The notes under the pieces are model-generated. The model was not told the DNA's origin, made no database searches, and saw only the letters and a program-made list of their open reading frames with translations. DNA of 21,934 nucleotides from Bacillota bacterium (GTDB taxonomy: Bacteria > Bacillota > Clostridia > Christensenellales > CAG-138): positions 1 through 21,934 of the forward strand of contig JAEXTB010000329.1 of NCBI GenBank assembly GCA_023453725.1. The letters run 5' to 3'. The stretch's first letter is position 1, and every line of letters starts with the position of its first letter. Made by a program: the position numbers and the translations under genes. Positions 1 through 7,317 of the stretch are shown one piece after another.

Positions 1-158
1 TAAGTAGGATCTCCGGAGAGCAGATACCCAACGATCTGGTTGACCGGATCATATCCCTTTTCCTTCATGGCGGAATATACCGTCATGAGCCCCTCATTGG
101 CGGCCCGCCTGTCCTTGGGAAGTTGAAACTGCATAGTTCCGTGTGTTTGATCGGTCAT
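1..158 (-). CDS. ireB: IreB family regulatory phosphoprotein, partial (runs off the left edge)
   Basis: The first 52 codons of an IreB (DUF965/YrzL) protein are visible; the rest lies beyond the window. The translation begins MTDQTHGTMQF and contains the family signature EKGYDPVNQIVGYLLSGDP, close to Enterococcus IreB as I recall it. IreB is a small cytoplasmic protein of about 90 residues and is a substrate of the PASTA Ser/Thr kinase IreK in enterococci, where it affects cell-wall antibiotic tolerance. A TGT pair near the N-terminus of this copy could be a phosphorylation site, but this is inferred only from the family. The start is set by a GGGGG ribosome binding site about ten bases upstream, and a strong promoter lies at 191-219. 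In many Firmicutes ireB follows alaS and precedes ruvX; here the preceding gene is a small membrane protein instead. Confidence 0.93.
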   Translation of the reverse strand, partial: MTDQTHGTMQFQLPKDRRAANEGLMTVYSAMKEKGYDPVNQIVGYLLSGDPT

Positions 159-190
159 ACCAATGTACCCCCTATCAAGTAACCTATAGC

Positions 191-219
191 ATTATACACT
201 AAAATAAACGCTTTTTCAA
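191..219 (-). promoter_or_regulatory. Sigma-A promoter of ireB
   Basis: On the minus strand the -35 TTGAAA (219-214) and the -10 TATAAT (196-191) are separated by exactly 17 bases. This is close to the vegetative consensus. The start site would be near 184, giving a leader of about 26 bases before the ireB start. The promoter begins just after the T-rich tail of the upstream terminator, so ireB looks like the first gene of its own transcript. Confidence 0.85.
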
Positions 220-248
220 ATAAAGAAACGGCCCGCAGCTTGCGGGCC
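217..248 (-). terminator. Intrinsic terminator after the 54-residue membrane protein gene
   Basis: A perfect 8-bp stem, GGCCCGCA with TGCGGGCC (230-248), has a 3-base loop and is followed on the minus strand by the T-rich tail GTTTCTTTATTT. It starts 9 bases after the stop codon of the small gene, which supports that gene being real. Confidence 0.85.
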
Positions 249-257
249 ATTTCCATC

Positions 258-422
258 CTATCCCATGATGTTGCCGATCGTGCGCCTCGTGCTGCGCACA
301 AGCCGCCTGCCGTCCCGCATCATCCGCTTGGGTATATCGGGGTACATCGAGTTGATCGCTACCGTTGCCATCGCTACCCCTGCGATCATGCCGACGCCAA
401 GGCCCAGTGTCAGTGTCCGCAT
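258..422 (-). CDS. Small single-pass membrane protein of unknown function (54 residues)
   Basis: I do not recognise this protein. The ATG at 422 follows an AAAGGAG ribosome binding site with an 8-base spacer and opens 54 codons. Residues about 4-24 (LTLGLGVGMIAGVAMATVAI) form one glycine-rich hydrophobic helix. They are followed by a short NSMYPDIPKR junction and a strongly basic tail (RMMRDGRRLVRSTRRTIGN). By the positive-inside rule the tail should be cytoplasmic. The layout resembles other tiny one-helix proteins of Firmicutes, but no family can be named. A longer 92-codon frame overlaps it and lacks these features. The gene sits alone between iscU and ireB, with a possible promoter at 559-587 and a terminator immediately after the stop, so it appears to be its own transcription unit. 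Confidence 0.8.
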   Translation of the reverse strand: MRTLTLGLGVGMIAGVAMATVAINSMYPDIPKRMMRDGRRLVRSTRRTIGNIMG

Positions 423-558
423 ACAGTTTTCTCCTTTCCGCCGGATTGGACTCTATGTTAAGGCTGGTGCGATGCACAGAGCCGTATGGAATTAGTATGT
501 CGAAGCATATGTTTTGTTATGATAGAAACTGTTGTCATCGTTGGATGATACCTTAAAA

Positions 559-587
559 ATTGTATGAAAAACCCTATCTTATTGTAA
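559..587 (-). promoter_or_regulatory. Possible promoter of the 54-residue protein gene
   Basis: Minus-strand TTACAA (587-582) and TACAAT (564-559) are spaced 17 bases apart. The fit is fair rather than strong and would give a leader of about 130 bases. The gap from 423 to 636 holds this, the iscU terminator and nothing else that I can support. Confidence 0.45.
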
Positions 588-603
588 GTTCAGAAGAGAA
601 ACA

Positions 604-626
604 AAAAAGCCCCAAAGGGGCTTTTT
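604..626 (-). terminator. Intrinsic terminator of the isc operon
   Basis: A perfect 10-bp stem (AAAAAGCCCC with GGGGCTTTTT, loop AAA) starts about ten bases after the iscU stop and ends in a T-run on the minus strand. The symmetric A/T flanks mean it could also work in the plus direction, but no plus-strand gene needs it. Confidence 0.9.
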
Positions 627-636
627 AAATCATTGT

Positions 637-1020
637 TTATTGGCCTGCCGCTTCTTTTTTCTTGCGGTAATCTTCAATGGCAGCTTTTACGGCTTCTTCC
701 GCAAGGACGGAACAATGAATTTTTTGCGGGGGAAGGCCTTCGAGCGCTTCCACAACCGCCGCATTGGACAGTTTCAGCGCTTCTTCCACCGACTTACCCT
801 TTATCATCTCCGTCGCCATAGAGGAGGTAGCAATCGCAGCGCCACAGCCGAATGTCTTGAAGCTGACATTTTCAATGACGTCATCATCGTTTACCTGAAT
901 GAACATCTTCATAATATCGCCGCACTTGGCGTTGCCAACCATACCTACGCCGTTATATTCCGTCAATTCGCCTACGTTGCGCGGATGTTCAAAATGATCT
1001 AAAACCTTTTCTGTATACAT
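637..1020 (-). CDS. iscU: Fe-S cluster assembly scaffold IscU/NifU
   Basis: This 127-residue NifU N-terminal-type scaffold is where [2Fe-2S] and [4Fe-4S] clusters are built from IscS sulphur before transfer to apo-proteins. The three ligand cysteines are visible: C33 in NAKCGD, C59 in TFGCGAA and C103 in KIHCSV. D35 and H102, which also shape the cluster site, are present. The start MYTEKVLDHFEHPRN matches the usual family start and follows a GAGGTG ribosome binding site. The reading frame is open for another 50 codons upstream, but that stretch overlaps iscS and is not family-like. It is the last gene of iscR-iscS-iscU, 10 bases behind iscS, and is followed by a strong terminator. The mnmA gene that often follows in Clostridia is absent here. 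Confidence 0.97.
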   Translation of the reverse strand: MYTEKVLDHFEHPRNVGELTEYNGVGMVGNAKCGDIMKMFIQVNDDDVIENVSFKTFGCGAAIATSSMATEMIKGKSVEEALKLSNAAVVEALEGLPPQKIHCSVLAEEAVKAAIEDYRKKKEAAGQ

Positions 1021-1030
1021 CGTTTTCACC

Positions 1031-2197
1031 TCAATGTGCGGTATTGTATAAGGGAGACATATCGCGCAGCCGCAGTACCACCTTAGGCAGTACGTCGAGT
1101 ACGTAATCCACTTCGGCTTCCGTGGTTTCATCGGAAAGTGTGAGCCGCAATGATCCATGTGCAATCTCATGCGGCAGGCCCATGGCTAAAAGCACATGGG
1201 AAGGATCCAATGAACCGGAAGTGCAGGCCGAGCCGCTGGAGGCGGCAATCCCGTTGAGGTCAAGCAGCAAGAGCATGCCTTCACCCTCAATATAGCGTAT
1301 GCTGAAGTTGACGTTGTTGGGCAGGCGCTCCGACGGATGGCCGTTCAGCTTGACTTCAGGAATGCGTTCCTGAATGCCTGCAATCAGTTTATCGCGCAAA
1401 CGAAGAATTTCGCTGTTCACGCTTTCAATATTCTCGGTTGCAAGCGTGATGGCTTTTCCCAGGCCGACAATGCCCGGCACATTTTCTGTACCCGCCCGGC
1501 GGTTCTTTTCCTGCCCGCCGCCTGCTAAAAACGAAGGAAGCTTTAACCCCTTTTTGATATACAGCACGCCCACGCCCTTGGGGCCATGGAACTTGTGCGC
1601 GGAAAGCGAAAGAAAATCGATGTTCATCGCCTGAACGTCAATGGGAATATGACCTACTGCCTGCACGGCGTCCGTATGAAACAGCACCTTTTTGGCGCGG
1701 CACACCGCCCCAATCTCCGCTATGGGCATAATGGTACCGACCTCATTGTTTGCGAACATGATGCTCACGAGTATCGTATCCTCACGGATGGCGTCCGCAA
1801 CCTGCTGCGCTGTTACCCTCCCGTATTCATCCACGGGCAGGTATGTGACTTCGCAGCCATACTCTTTTTCAAGCGCCTCTGCGGTATGCAAAATAGCATG
1901 ATGTTCAATTGCGGTCGTGATGATATGCTTGCCTTTTTTCGCATAGCGCTTCGCTACGCCGCGCAGCACCATATTATCGCTCTCTGTGCCGCTGCCGGTG
2001 AATATAATCTCCTCCGGGCTGGCGTTGAGGGCGCGAGCAACCTGCAAACGTGCATTGTCCAGGCCCGATAACGCTTCCCTCGCAAAACCGTGCAGACTGG
2101 AAGGGTTGCCATAATGCTGCGTAAAATATGGAAGCATTGCATCAAGCACTTCCTGCTTGACAGAGGTTGTGGCCGCATTGTCAAGATAAACTCTCAT
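1031..2197 (-). CDS. iscS: Cysteine desulfurase IscS/NifS
   Basis: This is a 388-residue PLP-dependent enzyme that converts L-cysteine to L-alanine and leaves a persulphide sulphur for IscU and tRNA thiolation. It begins with the family motif YLDNAATT (residues 4-11). PLP-binding features include TGSGTES near 68-73 and the Schiff-base lysine K202 in LSAHKFHGPKG. The catalytic cysteine is C325 in SSGSACTSGSLDPSHVL, on the long mobile loop typical of the NifS/IscS group I enzymes. Length is normal for the family. The start overlaps the end of iscR by 17 bases and iscU follows 10 bases after its stop, so the three genes form one operon under IscR control. Confidence 0.97.
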   Translation of the reverse strand: MRVYLDNAATTSVKQEVLDAMLPYFTQHYGNPSSLHGFAREALSGLDNARLQVARALNASPEEIIFTGSGTESDNMVLRGVAKRYAKKGKHIITTAIEHHAILHTAEALEKEYGCEVTYLPVDEYGRVTAQQVADAIREDTILVSIMFANNEVGTIMPIAEIGAVCRAKKVLFHTDAVQAVGHIPIDVQAMNIDFLSLSAHKFHGPKGVGVLYIKKGLKLPSFLAGGGQEKNRRAGTENVPGIVGLGKAITLATENIESVNSEILRLRDKLIAGIQERIPEVKLNGHPSERLPNNVNFSIRYIEGEGMLLLLDLNGIAASSGSACTSGSLDPSHVLLAMGLPHEIAHGSLRLTLSDETTEAEVDYVLDVLPKVVLRLRDMSPLYNTAH

Positions 2198-2627
2198 GTT
2201 TTGTTCGCCTCATCTGTAAAATATAATCGTCTGCCATGTCCTTAATTGTGGTTTCATCCAAAACCGCGTCAATCCGGCTTTGCAGCTTCAACCAGAGGGG
2301 ACGCGCGGAGCAGGTACATGCATGTTCGCAGCCGAGTGCCTGCTGGCTGACACAATCTACAACCGTCGTGCTCCCTTCGAGCGCCTTTAACACTTCATTG
2401 ACCGTAATGTCCTCAGGCTTTCGCGAAAGCGTATAACCGCCCTGCACACCCCGAACAGACTGCACCAATTTTGCTTTTTTAAGCGCAGCAATCAACTGTT
2501 CCAGGTACGCCAGCGAAACGCCCTGCAGGCTTGCAAGCGTAGTCGCGCTGACCGGCCCGCTCCCATATTCCACTGCCAAATCCACCATGGCTTTGATGCC
2601 ATAACGCCCTCGTGTGGAAAGCTTCAC
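2181..2627 (-). CDS. iscR: Rrf2-family Fe-S-responsive transcription regulator (IscR type)
   Basis: This 148-residue Rrf2 repressor has an N-terminal winged helix starting KLSTRGRYGIKAMVDLA and a GYTLSR wing. Four cysteines follow near residues 92-106 (CVSQQALGCEHACTC), a likely cluster site. The spacing, C-x7-C-x3-C-x-C, differs from the three-cysteine pattern of E. coli IscR. I chose the GTG at 2627: AAGGA lies 9 bases upstream of it, while the ATG at 2636 has no usable ribosome binding site because AAGGA abuts it. MKLSTRGRYG is also the common family start. As in other bacteria it probably senses Fe-S status and represses its own operon. The promoter and an IscR-like operator are directly upstream and iscS overlaps its 3' end. 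Confidence 0.92.
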   Translation of the reverse strand: MKLSTRGRYGIKAMVDLAVEYGSGPVSATTLASLQGVSLAYLEQLIAALKKAKLVQSVRGVQGGYTLSRKPEDITVNEVLKALEGSTTVVDCVSQQALGCEHACTCSARPLWLKLQSRIDAVLDETTIKDMADDYILQMRRTKHESLS

Positions 2628-2643
2628 ATCGACCATTCCTTAA

Positions 2644-2668
2644 ATATCCAACCGAATTAGTCGGATTT
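2644..2668 (-). promoter_or_regulatory. Probable IscR operator
   Basis: The minus strand has the half-site CCGACTAATT followed by the imperfect partner CGGTTGGATAT. By hand alignment about 20 of 25 positions fit the E. coli type 1 IscR consensus, with its GACT...AGTC core. The site lies from about +5 to +29 relative to the predicted start, where a bound repressor would block transcription. Its use by this regulator is inferred. Confidence 0.7.
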
Positions 2669-2679
2669 ATTTCGATACA

Positions 2680-2708
2680 ACTGTAGCATAGTTTGTGCAG
2701 TGTGTCAA
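2680..2708 (-). promoter_or_regulatory. Promoter of the iscRSU operon
   Basis: A perfect -35 TTGACA (2708-2703) lies 17 bases from the -10 TACAGT (2685-2680) on the minus strand. The predicted start near 2673 is immediately upstream of the IscR-like operator. Confidence 0.85.
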
Positions 2709-2808
2709 ATAAAATGTTGATGATTTTACTTGGATATTTAATAAAATATAAAAGGCTTCGCACCCATTCATTTCAAGCTTGAAAACCTGCTGCGGAATTT
2801 AGAACCAA

Positions 2809-2840
2809 AGAGCCCCCGCGCCTAAAAGCGCAGGGGCTCT
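2809..2840 (-). terminator. Terminator of glyA
   Basis: A 13-bp stem with one G-U wobble (AGAGCCCC...GGGGCTCT) and a 6-base loop lies 20 bases after the glyA stop. The following T stretch is short (TTTGGTTC), so termination may be leaky. The 100 bases between it and the iscR promoter hold nothing recognisable. Confidence 0.7.
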
Positions 2841-2859
2841 CGTTAGATTTTTAAAAGTT

Positions 2860-4098
2860 TTACTCGTAAAGCGGGAAGCACTTTGTCAACGCAAGCACAT
2901 CATTTTTAACTTTGTCAACAGCACTTTCTCCGCCATCAATAATAGAAGCGATGAGCCCGCCAATGACTTTCATTTCCGCTTCTTTCATGCCGCGGCTGGT
3001 GACTGCTGGCGTGCCGATGCGTACGCCGCTCGTAACAAATGGGCTGAGCGTCTCAAACGGAATGGTGTTCTTGTTGACTGTAATATGCGCAAGGTCCAGA
3101 AGCTTTTCCACTTCTTTGCCGGTACGGTTCTTGGGGGTAAGATCCACGAGCATCATGTGGTTGTCCGTGCCGCCGGAAACCAGCCGCACACCGGCTGCGG
3201 ACAGTGTCTCGCCCAATGCTTTCGCGTTTTTGACGATCTGCTGCTGATAGGTTTTGAAGGAGGGCTGCAGCGCTTCATGGAAGCAAACGGCCTTTGCAGC
3301 GATGGTATGCATGAGCGGCCCACCCTGCGTGCCGGGGAATATGGCCTTATCAATTTCTTTTGCAAGCGCTTCCCGGCAAAGGATCAGCCCGCCGCGCGGC
3401 CCGCGCAGCGTTTTGTGTGTGGTGGAAGTAACAACATCCGCATAGGGAACGGGGTTCATATGCTCTCCTGCCGCAACAAGGCCGGCAATGTGCGCCATAT
3501 CCACCATGAAGTATGCGCCGATCTTTTGGGCAATCTCTGAAATCCGCGCAAAATCAATCGCGCGCGGGTATGCGCTGGCACCTGCTACAATCATTTTGGG
3601 CTTGCTTTCTAGTGCAAGGCGCTCGAGCTCCTCATAGTCGATCTGTTCGTCTTCCTTGCTTACGCCGTAAGGGACAATGGTAAAGTATTTACCGCTCATA
3701 TTAACGGGGCTGCCGTGGGTCAGGTGCCCGCCATGGGAAAGGTTCATGCCAAGTATGGTATCGCCGGGGTTTAAAAGTGCAAAGTATACGGCAAGGTTCG
3801 CCTGCGCGCCCGAGTGGGGCTGTACGTTCGCGTGCTCCGCACCGAAAAGCTGCTTGGCACGGTTGCGTGCAAGATCTTCGGCGATATCAACAAATTCGCA
3901 GCCGCCATAGTAGCGTTTGCCGGGATAGCCCTCTGCATATTTATTCGTCAAATGGCTGCCCATTGCCGCCATAACGGCCTCGGAAACAAAGTTTTCCGAA
4001 GCGATGAGCTCCAAATGGTCCCGCTGGCGGCCAAGCTCCAAAGCCATGGCATCCGCAATTTCGGGGTCTACCGCGCGAATGAGGTCGACCTGTATCAT
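2860..4098 (-). CDS. glyA: Serine hydroxymethyltransferase
   Basis: This 412-residue PLP enzyme interconverts serine and glycine with tetrahydrofolate and is the main source of one-carbon units. Clear family blocks are LELIASENFVS (29-39), TNKYAEGYPGKRYYGG (51-66), the D200-MAHIAG block, and the PLP lysine K229 in TSTTHKTLRGPRGG. SGVRIGTPAVTSRG near the C-terminus is also typical. The ATG at 4098 (MIQVDLIRA) is preferred because an AAGGAG ribosome binding site lies 7 bases before it; the in-frame ATG 18 bases upstream overlaps that site. The gene is monocistronic: it has its own promoter at 4207-4235, a leader of about 100 bases with no riboswitch I can recognise, and a terminator after the stop. 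Confidence 0.98.
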   Translation of the reverse strand: MIQVDLIRAVDPEIADAMALELGRQRDHLELIASENFVSEAVMAAMGSHLTNKYAEGYPGKRYYGGCEFVDIAEDLARNRAKQLFGAEHANVQPHSGAQANLAVYFALLNPGDTILGMNLSHGGHLTHGSPVNMSGKYFTIVPYGVSKEDEQIDYEELERLALESKPKMIVAGASAYPRAIDFARISEIAQKIGAYFMVDMAHIAGLVAAGEHMNPVPYADVVTSTTHKTLRGPRGGLILCREALAKEIDKAIFPGTQGGPLMHTIAAKAVCFHEALQPSFKTYQQQIVKNAKALGETLSAAGVRLVSGGTDNHMMLVDLTPKNRTGKEVEKLLDLAHITVNKNTIPFETLSPFVTSGVRIGTPAVTSRGMKEAEMKVIGGLIASIIDGGESAVDKVKNDVLALTKCFPLYE

Positions 4099-4206
4099 TG
4101 GTAATCTCCTTTTCATCCGTCTTTTCTGCAGGAATACCGTAATTGCCGTGATATTCTATGCAGTATATTGCGTTGTACCGTGGCTAATTGTGCCGCGTTG
4201 TTACTC

Positions 4207-4235
4207 ATTATACCCAACACATTGGATGCGTGCAA
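4207..4235 (-). promoter_or_regulatory. Promoter of glyA
   Basis: The minus strand carries TTGCAC (4235-4230), a 17-base spacer and a perfect TATAAT (4212-4207). The start site near 4200 gives a leader of about 100 bases. I found no PurR box or glycine riboswitch in it. Confidence 0.85.
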
Positions 4236-4251
4236 GGGAAGCCAACGAATA

Positions 4252-4293
4252 AAAACACAAAAAGGCACGCAATTGTTCTGCAATTACGTGCCC
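4252..4293 (-). terminator. Intrinsic terminator of valS
   Basis: The stem pairs GGGCACG with CGTGCC and continues past one mismatch with five more pairs (AATTG/CAATT); it has a 5-base loop. The T-rich tail CTTTTTGTGTTTTT follows on the minus strand. It lies about 22 bases after the valS stop. Confidence 0.9.
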
Positions 4294-4314
4294 TTCCGCT
4301 AAAAAACGATGCGC

Positions 4315-6945
4315 TTAACCAATATCCTTCAGACGGTTTTGCAGTTTTGCCAGCATTTCCTGTGCGGTAGCCAGCTTTGCCTGCTCTTCTTCTATTACGC
4401 GCTGCGGCGCTTTCGCCACAAAGCCTGCGTTGTTGAGCTTCCCAGCCGCGCGGGCGACTTCGCCCTCCATGCGGGCAATTTCTTTTGCCACCCGCTCGCG
4501 TTCCTTTTCAATATCCACAAGCTCCGCAAGGGGGATAAACGCTTCAACAGCCGAGCATACAACCGAGACGGCGTCGGCAGGAATGCCTTCCTTTGTTTGC
4601 TGAACCGTGACATGTTCCACACCCGCAAGGCGGTTCATATACACGCCGGCACCCTCAAACACAGAAACAAGTTCCGGCTTTGTGATGAGTACGGCGCTGA
4701 TGCGCTTGGCAGGCGGCACGTTCATTTCCGCGCGGATGTTTCTTATGGAGCGGATGAGTTCCATAACCGCTTCCATGTCCTGCGCATCCTTGGGGAAATG
4801 GAGCGCCTCTTCCACCTTCGGCCAGGTAGAAAGCATCACGGTCTCACCCGCTGCGGGCAGATGCGTGTACAGCTCCTCCGTAATAAAGGGCATGAATGGG
4901 TGCAGCAGCTTCATCGAATCGCCAAGCACACGCAGAAGTACAGCGCGCACATGCGCTTTTGCCGCCTGATCTTCGCCGTAGAGCCGGATCTTTGCGATCT
5001 CAATGTACCAATCGCAGAATTCCGTCCAGATGAAATCGTAAACCTTCTGTGCGGCAAGGCCGAGTTCATACCCATCCAGATTGCTGGTGACTTCCCCTAC
5101 CACCTCATTGAGACGGTTCAAAATCCATTTGTCGGAGGAGTCAAGCATTGCACGGTTGATCTCTCCTGCGGGTTCGTCGCCGATGTTCATCAATACAAAG
5201 CGCGCAGCGTTATACACTTTGTTGCAGAAGTTGCGCGCAGCCTCCACCTTTTCCCAATAGAAGCGCATGTCATTGCCCGCGGAGTTTCCTGTGAGCAGAC
5301 TAAAGCGCAGCGAGTCCGCACCGTATTTTTCAATGACCTCCAAAGGATCAATGCCGTTGCCGAGGGATTTTGACATCTTTCTTCCCTGGCTGTCCCGCAC
5401 GATGCCATGGATGTACACCGTATCAAACGGCTTTTCCCCCATGACGTGCAGGCCGAATACGATCATGCGCGCAACCCAGAAGAATATAATGTCGTACCCC
5501 GTCACAAGTGTTGAGGTCGGATAGAAATATTTGAGTTCCTCCGTCTGTTCCGGATACCCCAGCGTTGAGAACGGCCACATGCCGCTGCTGAACCAGGTAT
5601 CTAAGACATCTTCATCCTGATGGAACGAGGTATGTCCGCACTTGGGACAAACGGCGGGAGAAGTTTCCTGCACCATCGTTTCGCCGCAGGCGTCGCAATA
5701 GTACGCGGGAATACGGTGGCCCCACCAAAGCTGGCGGGAAATACACCAATCGCGGATGTTGTCCATCCAGTTGAAGTATGTCTTATCAAACCGCTCAGGC
5801 ACAAATTTGATGGAACCAGAACGAACGGCCTCGATTGCGGGGGCTGCGAGCGGCTTCATATCTACAAACCACTGCTTGCTGACAAGCGGCTCCACCGTGT
5901 GGTGGCAGCGGTAGCACGTACCGACGTTGTGTGCGTAAGGCTCCACTTTTACCAAAGCACCCGCAGCTTCAAGATCGGCCACGAATTTCTTGCGGCACTC
6001 GGTTAATGTCAGCCCTTCGTAAACGCCGCCAAGCTCGTTGATATGGCCGTCGTCCGTAAACACACGCATGGTAGGCAGCTTGCACCGTACGCCAACTTCA
6101 AAGTCGTTCGGGTCATGTGCAGGCGTGATTTTCACAGCGCCAGTGCCGAATTCCTTTTCTACGTATGAATCAGCCACAATGGGGATTTCGCGGCCAAGTA
6201 CGGGAATTACAACGTTTTTGCCAACGATTGCTGCGTACCGTTCATCCTCTGGGTGCACGGCGATTGCGGTATCGCCCAGTATCGTTTCAGGCCTGGTGGT
6301 GGCAACGGTGATGGAATAGCTCTTGTCCGGCGCATCATACCTTACCTGCCAGAGGAAGCTGTTCTGCTCTTCATATTCCACTTCCGCATCCGAAAGCGCC
6401 GTCTTGCAATCCGGGCACCAGTTGATGATACGGTCGCCCCGGTAGATAAGCCCCTTGTTGTATAAATCCACGAATACCTTGATGACGGCTTTGTTGCAGC
6501 CTTCATCCATGGTAAAACGCTCGCGCTCCCAATCGCAGGAAGAGCCAAGCTTTTTTAATTGGTTAACGATGCGTCCACCGTATATGCGCTTCCAGTCCCA
6601 GGCGCGCTCTAAAAAAGCCTCGCGCCCGATCTCTTTCTTGGTTAAGCCTTCTTTTGCCATCTGCTCTACAATCTTGACCTCCGTTGCAATGGAGGCGTGA
6701 TCCGTACCGGGCAGCCAAAGCGTTTCAAAGCCGCTCATGCGCTTATAACGTGTAAGCACATCCTGGTAGGTTTCGTCCAGCGCGTGGCCCATGTGGAGCT
6801 GACCTGTAATGTTGGGTGGCGGTATCACAATGGTATAGGGGGGCTTTCCGGTATTGGGTTTGGCGTGAAAATATCCGTTCTTTTCCCAAATCTCATACAG
6901 GCGGTTTTCCACTGCGCTGTGGTCATAGGCTTTGTTCATTTCCAT
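4315..6945 (-). CDS. valS: Valine--tRNA ligase
   Basis: This 876-residue class I synthetase charges tRNA-Val. The ATP-binding HIGH motif appears as HMGH (51-54) within PPPNITGQLHMGH, and KMSKS is at 523-527. The CP1 editing domain, which hydrolyses Thr-tRNA-Val, spans roughly 190-350 with TTRPETILGDTA. A zinc-type cysteine set, CDAC...CPKC, lies near 417-437. The C-terminal 65 residues form the usual arginine/lysine-rich coiled coil (EKERERVAKEIARMEGEV). The ATG at 6945 is chosen because AAGGAGG lies 7 bases upstream; in-frame ATGs at 6951 and 6969 overlap or precede that site. Expression is controlled by the T-box leader directly upstream, and the gene has its own terminator. Confidence 0.98.
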   Translation of the reverse strand: MEMNKAYDHSAVENRLYEIWEKNGYFHAKPNTGKPPYTIVIPPPNITGQLHMGHALDETYQDVLTRYKRMSGFETLWLPGTDHASIATEVKIVEQMAKEGLTKKEIGREAFLERAWDWKRIYGGRIVNQLKKLGSSCDWERERFTMDEGCNKAVIKVFVDLYNKGLIYRGDRIINWCPDCKTALSDAEVEYEEQNSFLWQVRYDAPDKSYSITVATTRPETILGDTAIAVHPEDERYAAIVGKNVVIPVLGREIPIVADSYVEKEFGTGAVKITPAHDPNDFEVGVRCKLPTMRVFTDDGHINELGGVYEGLTLTECRKKFVADLEAAGALVKVEPYAHNVGTCYRCHHTVEPLVSKQWFVDMKPLAAPAIEAVRSGSIKFVPERFDKTYFNWMDNIRDWCISRQLWWGHRIPAYYCDACGETMVQETSPAVCPKCGHTSFHQDEDVLDTWFSSGMWPFSTLGYPEQTEELKYFYPTSTLVTGYDIIFFWVARMIVFGLHVMGEKPFDTVYIHGIVRDSQGRKMSKSLGNGIDPLEVIEKYGADSLRFSLLTGNSAGNDMRFYWEKVEAARNFCNKVYNAARFVLMNIGDEPAGEINRAMLDSSDKWILNRLNEVVGEVTSNLDGYELGLAAQKVYDFIWTEFCDWYIEIAKIRLYGEDQAAKAHVRAVLLRVLGDSMKLLHPFMPFITEELYTHLPAAGETVMLSTWPKVEEALHFPKDAQDMEAVMELIRSIRNIRAEMNVPPAKRISAVLITKPELVSVFEGAGVYMNRLAGVEHVTVQQTKEGIPADAVSVVCSAVEAFIPLAELVDIEKERERVAKEIARMEGEVARAAGKLNNAGFVAKAPQRVIEEEQAKLATAQEMLAKLQNRLKDIG

Positions 6946-6986
6946 ATCCATTCCTCCTTTTTGGATCAAAAGCTATTTTAGGCAAC

Positions 6987-7024
6987 AAAAAAGGTGTTCT
7001 TCCTCTCAAAGGACGAAGAACACC
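6987..7024 (-). terminator. Regulated terminator of the valS T-box
   Basis: A perfect 10-bp outer stem, GGTGTTCTTC/GAAGAACACC, is followed by TTTTTT on the minus strand. Its 5' arm begins next to the T-box motif, so it is mutually exclusive with the antiterminator. Confidence 0.92.
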
Positions 7025-7243
7025 CGCGGTACCACCTTTGTTGAGCGTATTTTCTTAGAAAAAACACTCCACTCTCACGCGCCATAACGCCGCGCACGCG
7101 TCGGGACTACTGACGGTTCACCCCGCAATGCTCCAAAGCGACCTTCCGCTTTTCCCTGTGCCAGCGGCCCTTTCAGCCGGTGAAGCCGCCTCTCTACTGC
7201 CGGGACAAAACGTACTCCTCTTTCTCATCGCAACTATGCAATT
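6987..7243 (-). ncRNA. T-box riboswitch leader of valS (GUC specifier)
   Basis: This is a complete T-box leader of about 255 bases. Stem I opens with GATGAGAAAGAGGAGTA. Its specifier loop reads GGAAGGTCGC, placing the valine codon GUC at 7142-7140 just before the CTTTGGAGC kink-turn strand. An AGAGAGG element marks the distal bulge. A stem III hairpin is at 7069-7043. The T-box sequence AAGGTGGTACCGCGG, whose bulge pairs with the uncharged tRNA acceptor end, is at 7038-7024. It competes with a 10-bp terminator (GGTGTTCTTC with GAAGAACACC, 7024-6993) followed by six T residues. Uncharged tRNA-Val should favour read-through into valS. The element accounts for most of the 372-base gap between valS and the upstream gene. 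Confidence 0.96.
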
Positions 7244-7249
7244 TCGTAA

Positions 7250-7279
7250 AGTATAGCGCGAACGGCCCCGTGCTGTCAA
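7250..7279 (-). promoter_or_regulatory. Promoter of the valS T-box leader
   Basis: Minus-strand TTGACA (7279-7274) and TATACT (7255-7250) are separated by 18 bases. The start near 7243 falls right before T-box stem I. The promoter begins about 40 bases after the stop of the diguanylate cyclase gene; no clear terminator lies between them. Confidence 0.8.
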
Positions 7280-7317
7280 CCCAATTGATTTTAAGCCAAA
7301 GCCGTCCCCAACGCAAA

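Noticed and set aside
199..477. 92-codon minus-strand frame between ireB and iscU
   Set aside because: It runs through the terminator and lacks a ribosome binding site; the 54-codon frame in a different phase has all expression signals.
1021..1170. 50-codon upstream extension of iscU
   Set aside because: It overlaps iscS, is not family-like, and the internal ATG at 1020 has a proper ribosome binding site and the standard start sequence.
4099..4200. Riboswitch in the 100-base glyA leader
   Set aside because: I found no glycine, SAM or folate riboswitch core, only short chance pairings.
4309..5373. 354-codon plus-strand open frame opposite valS
   Set aside because: It is antisense to a full-length, clearly homologous valS, has no recognisable domain and is explained by codon bias of the real gene.
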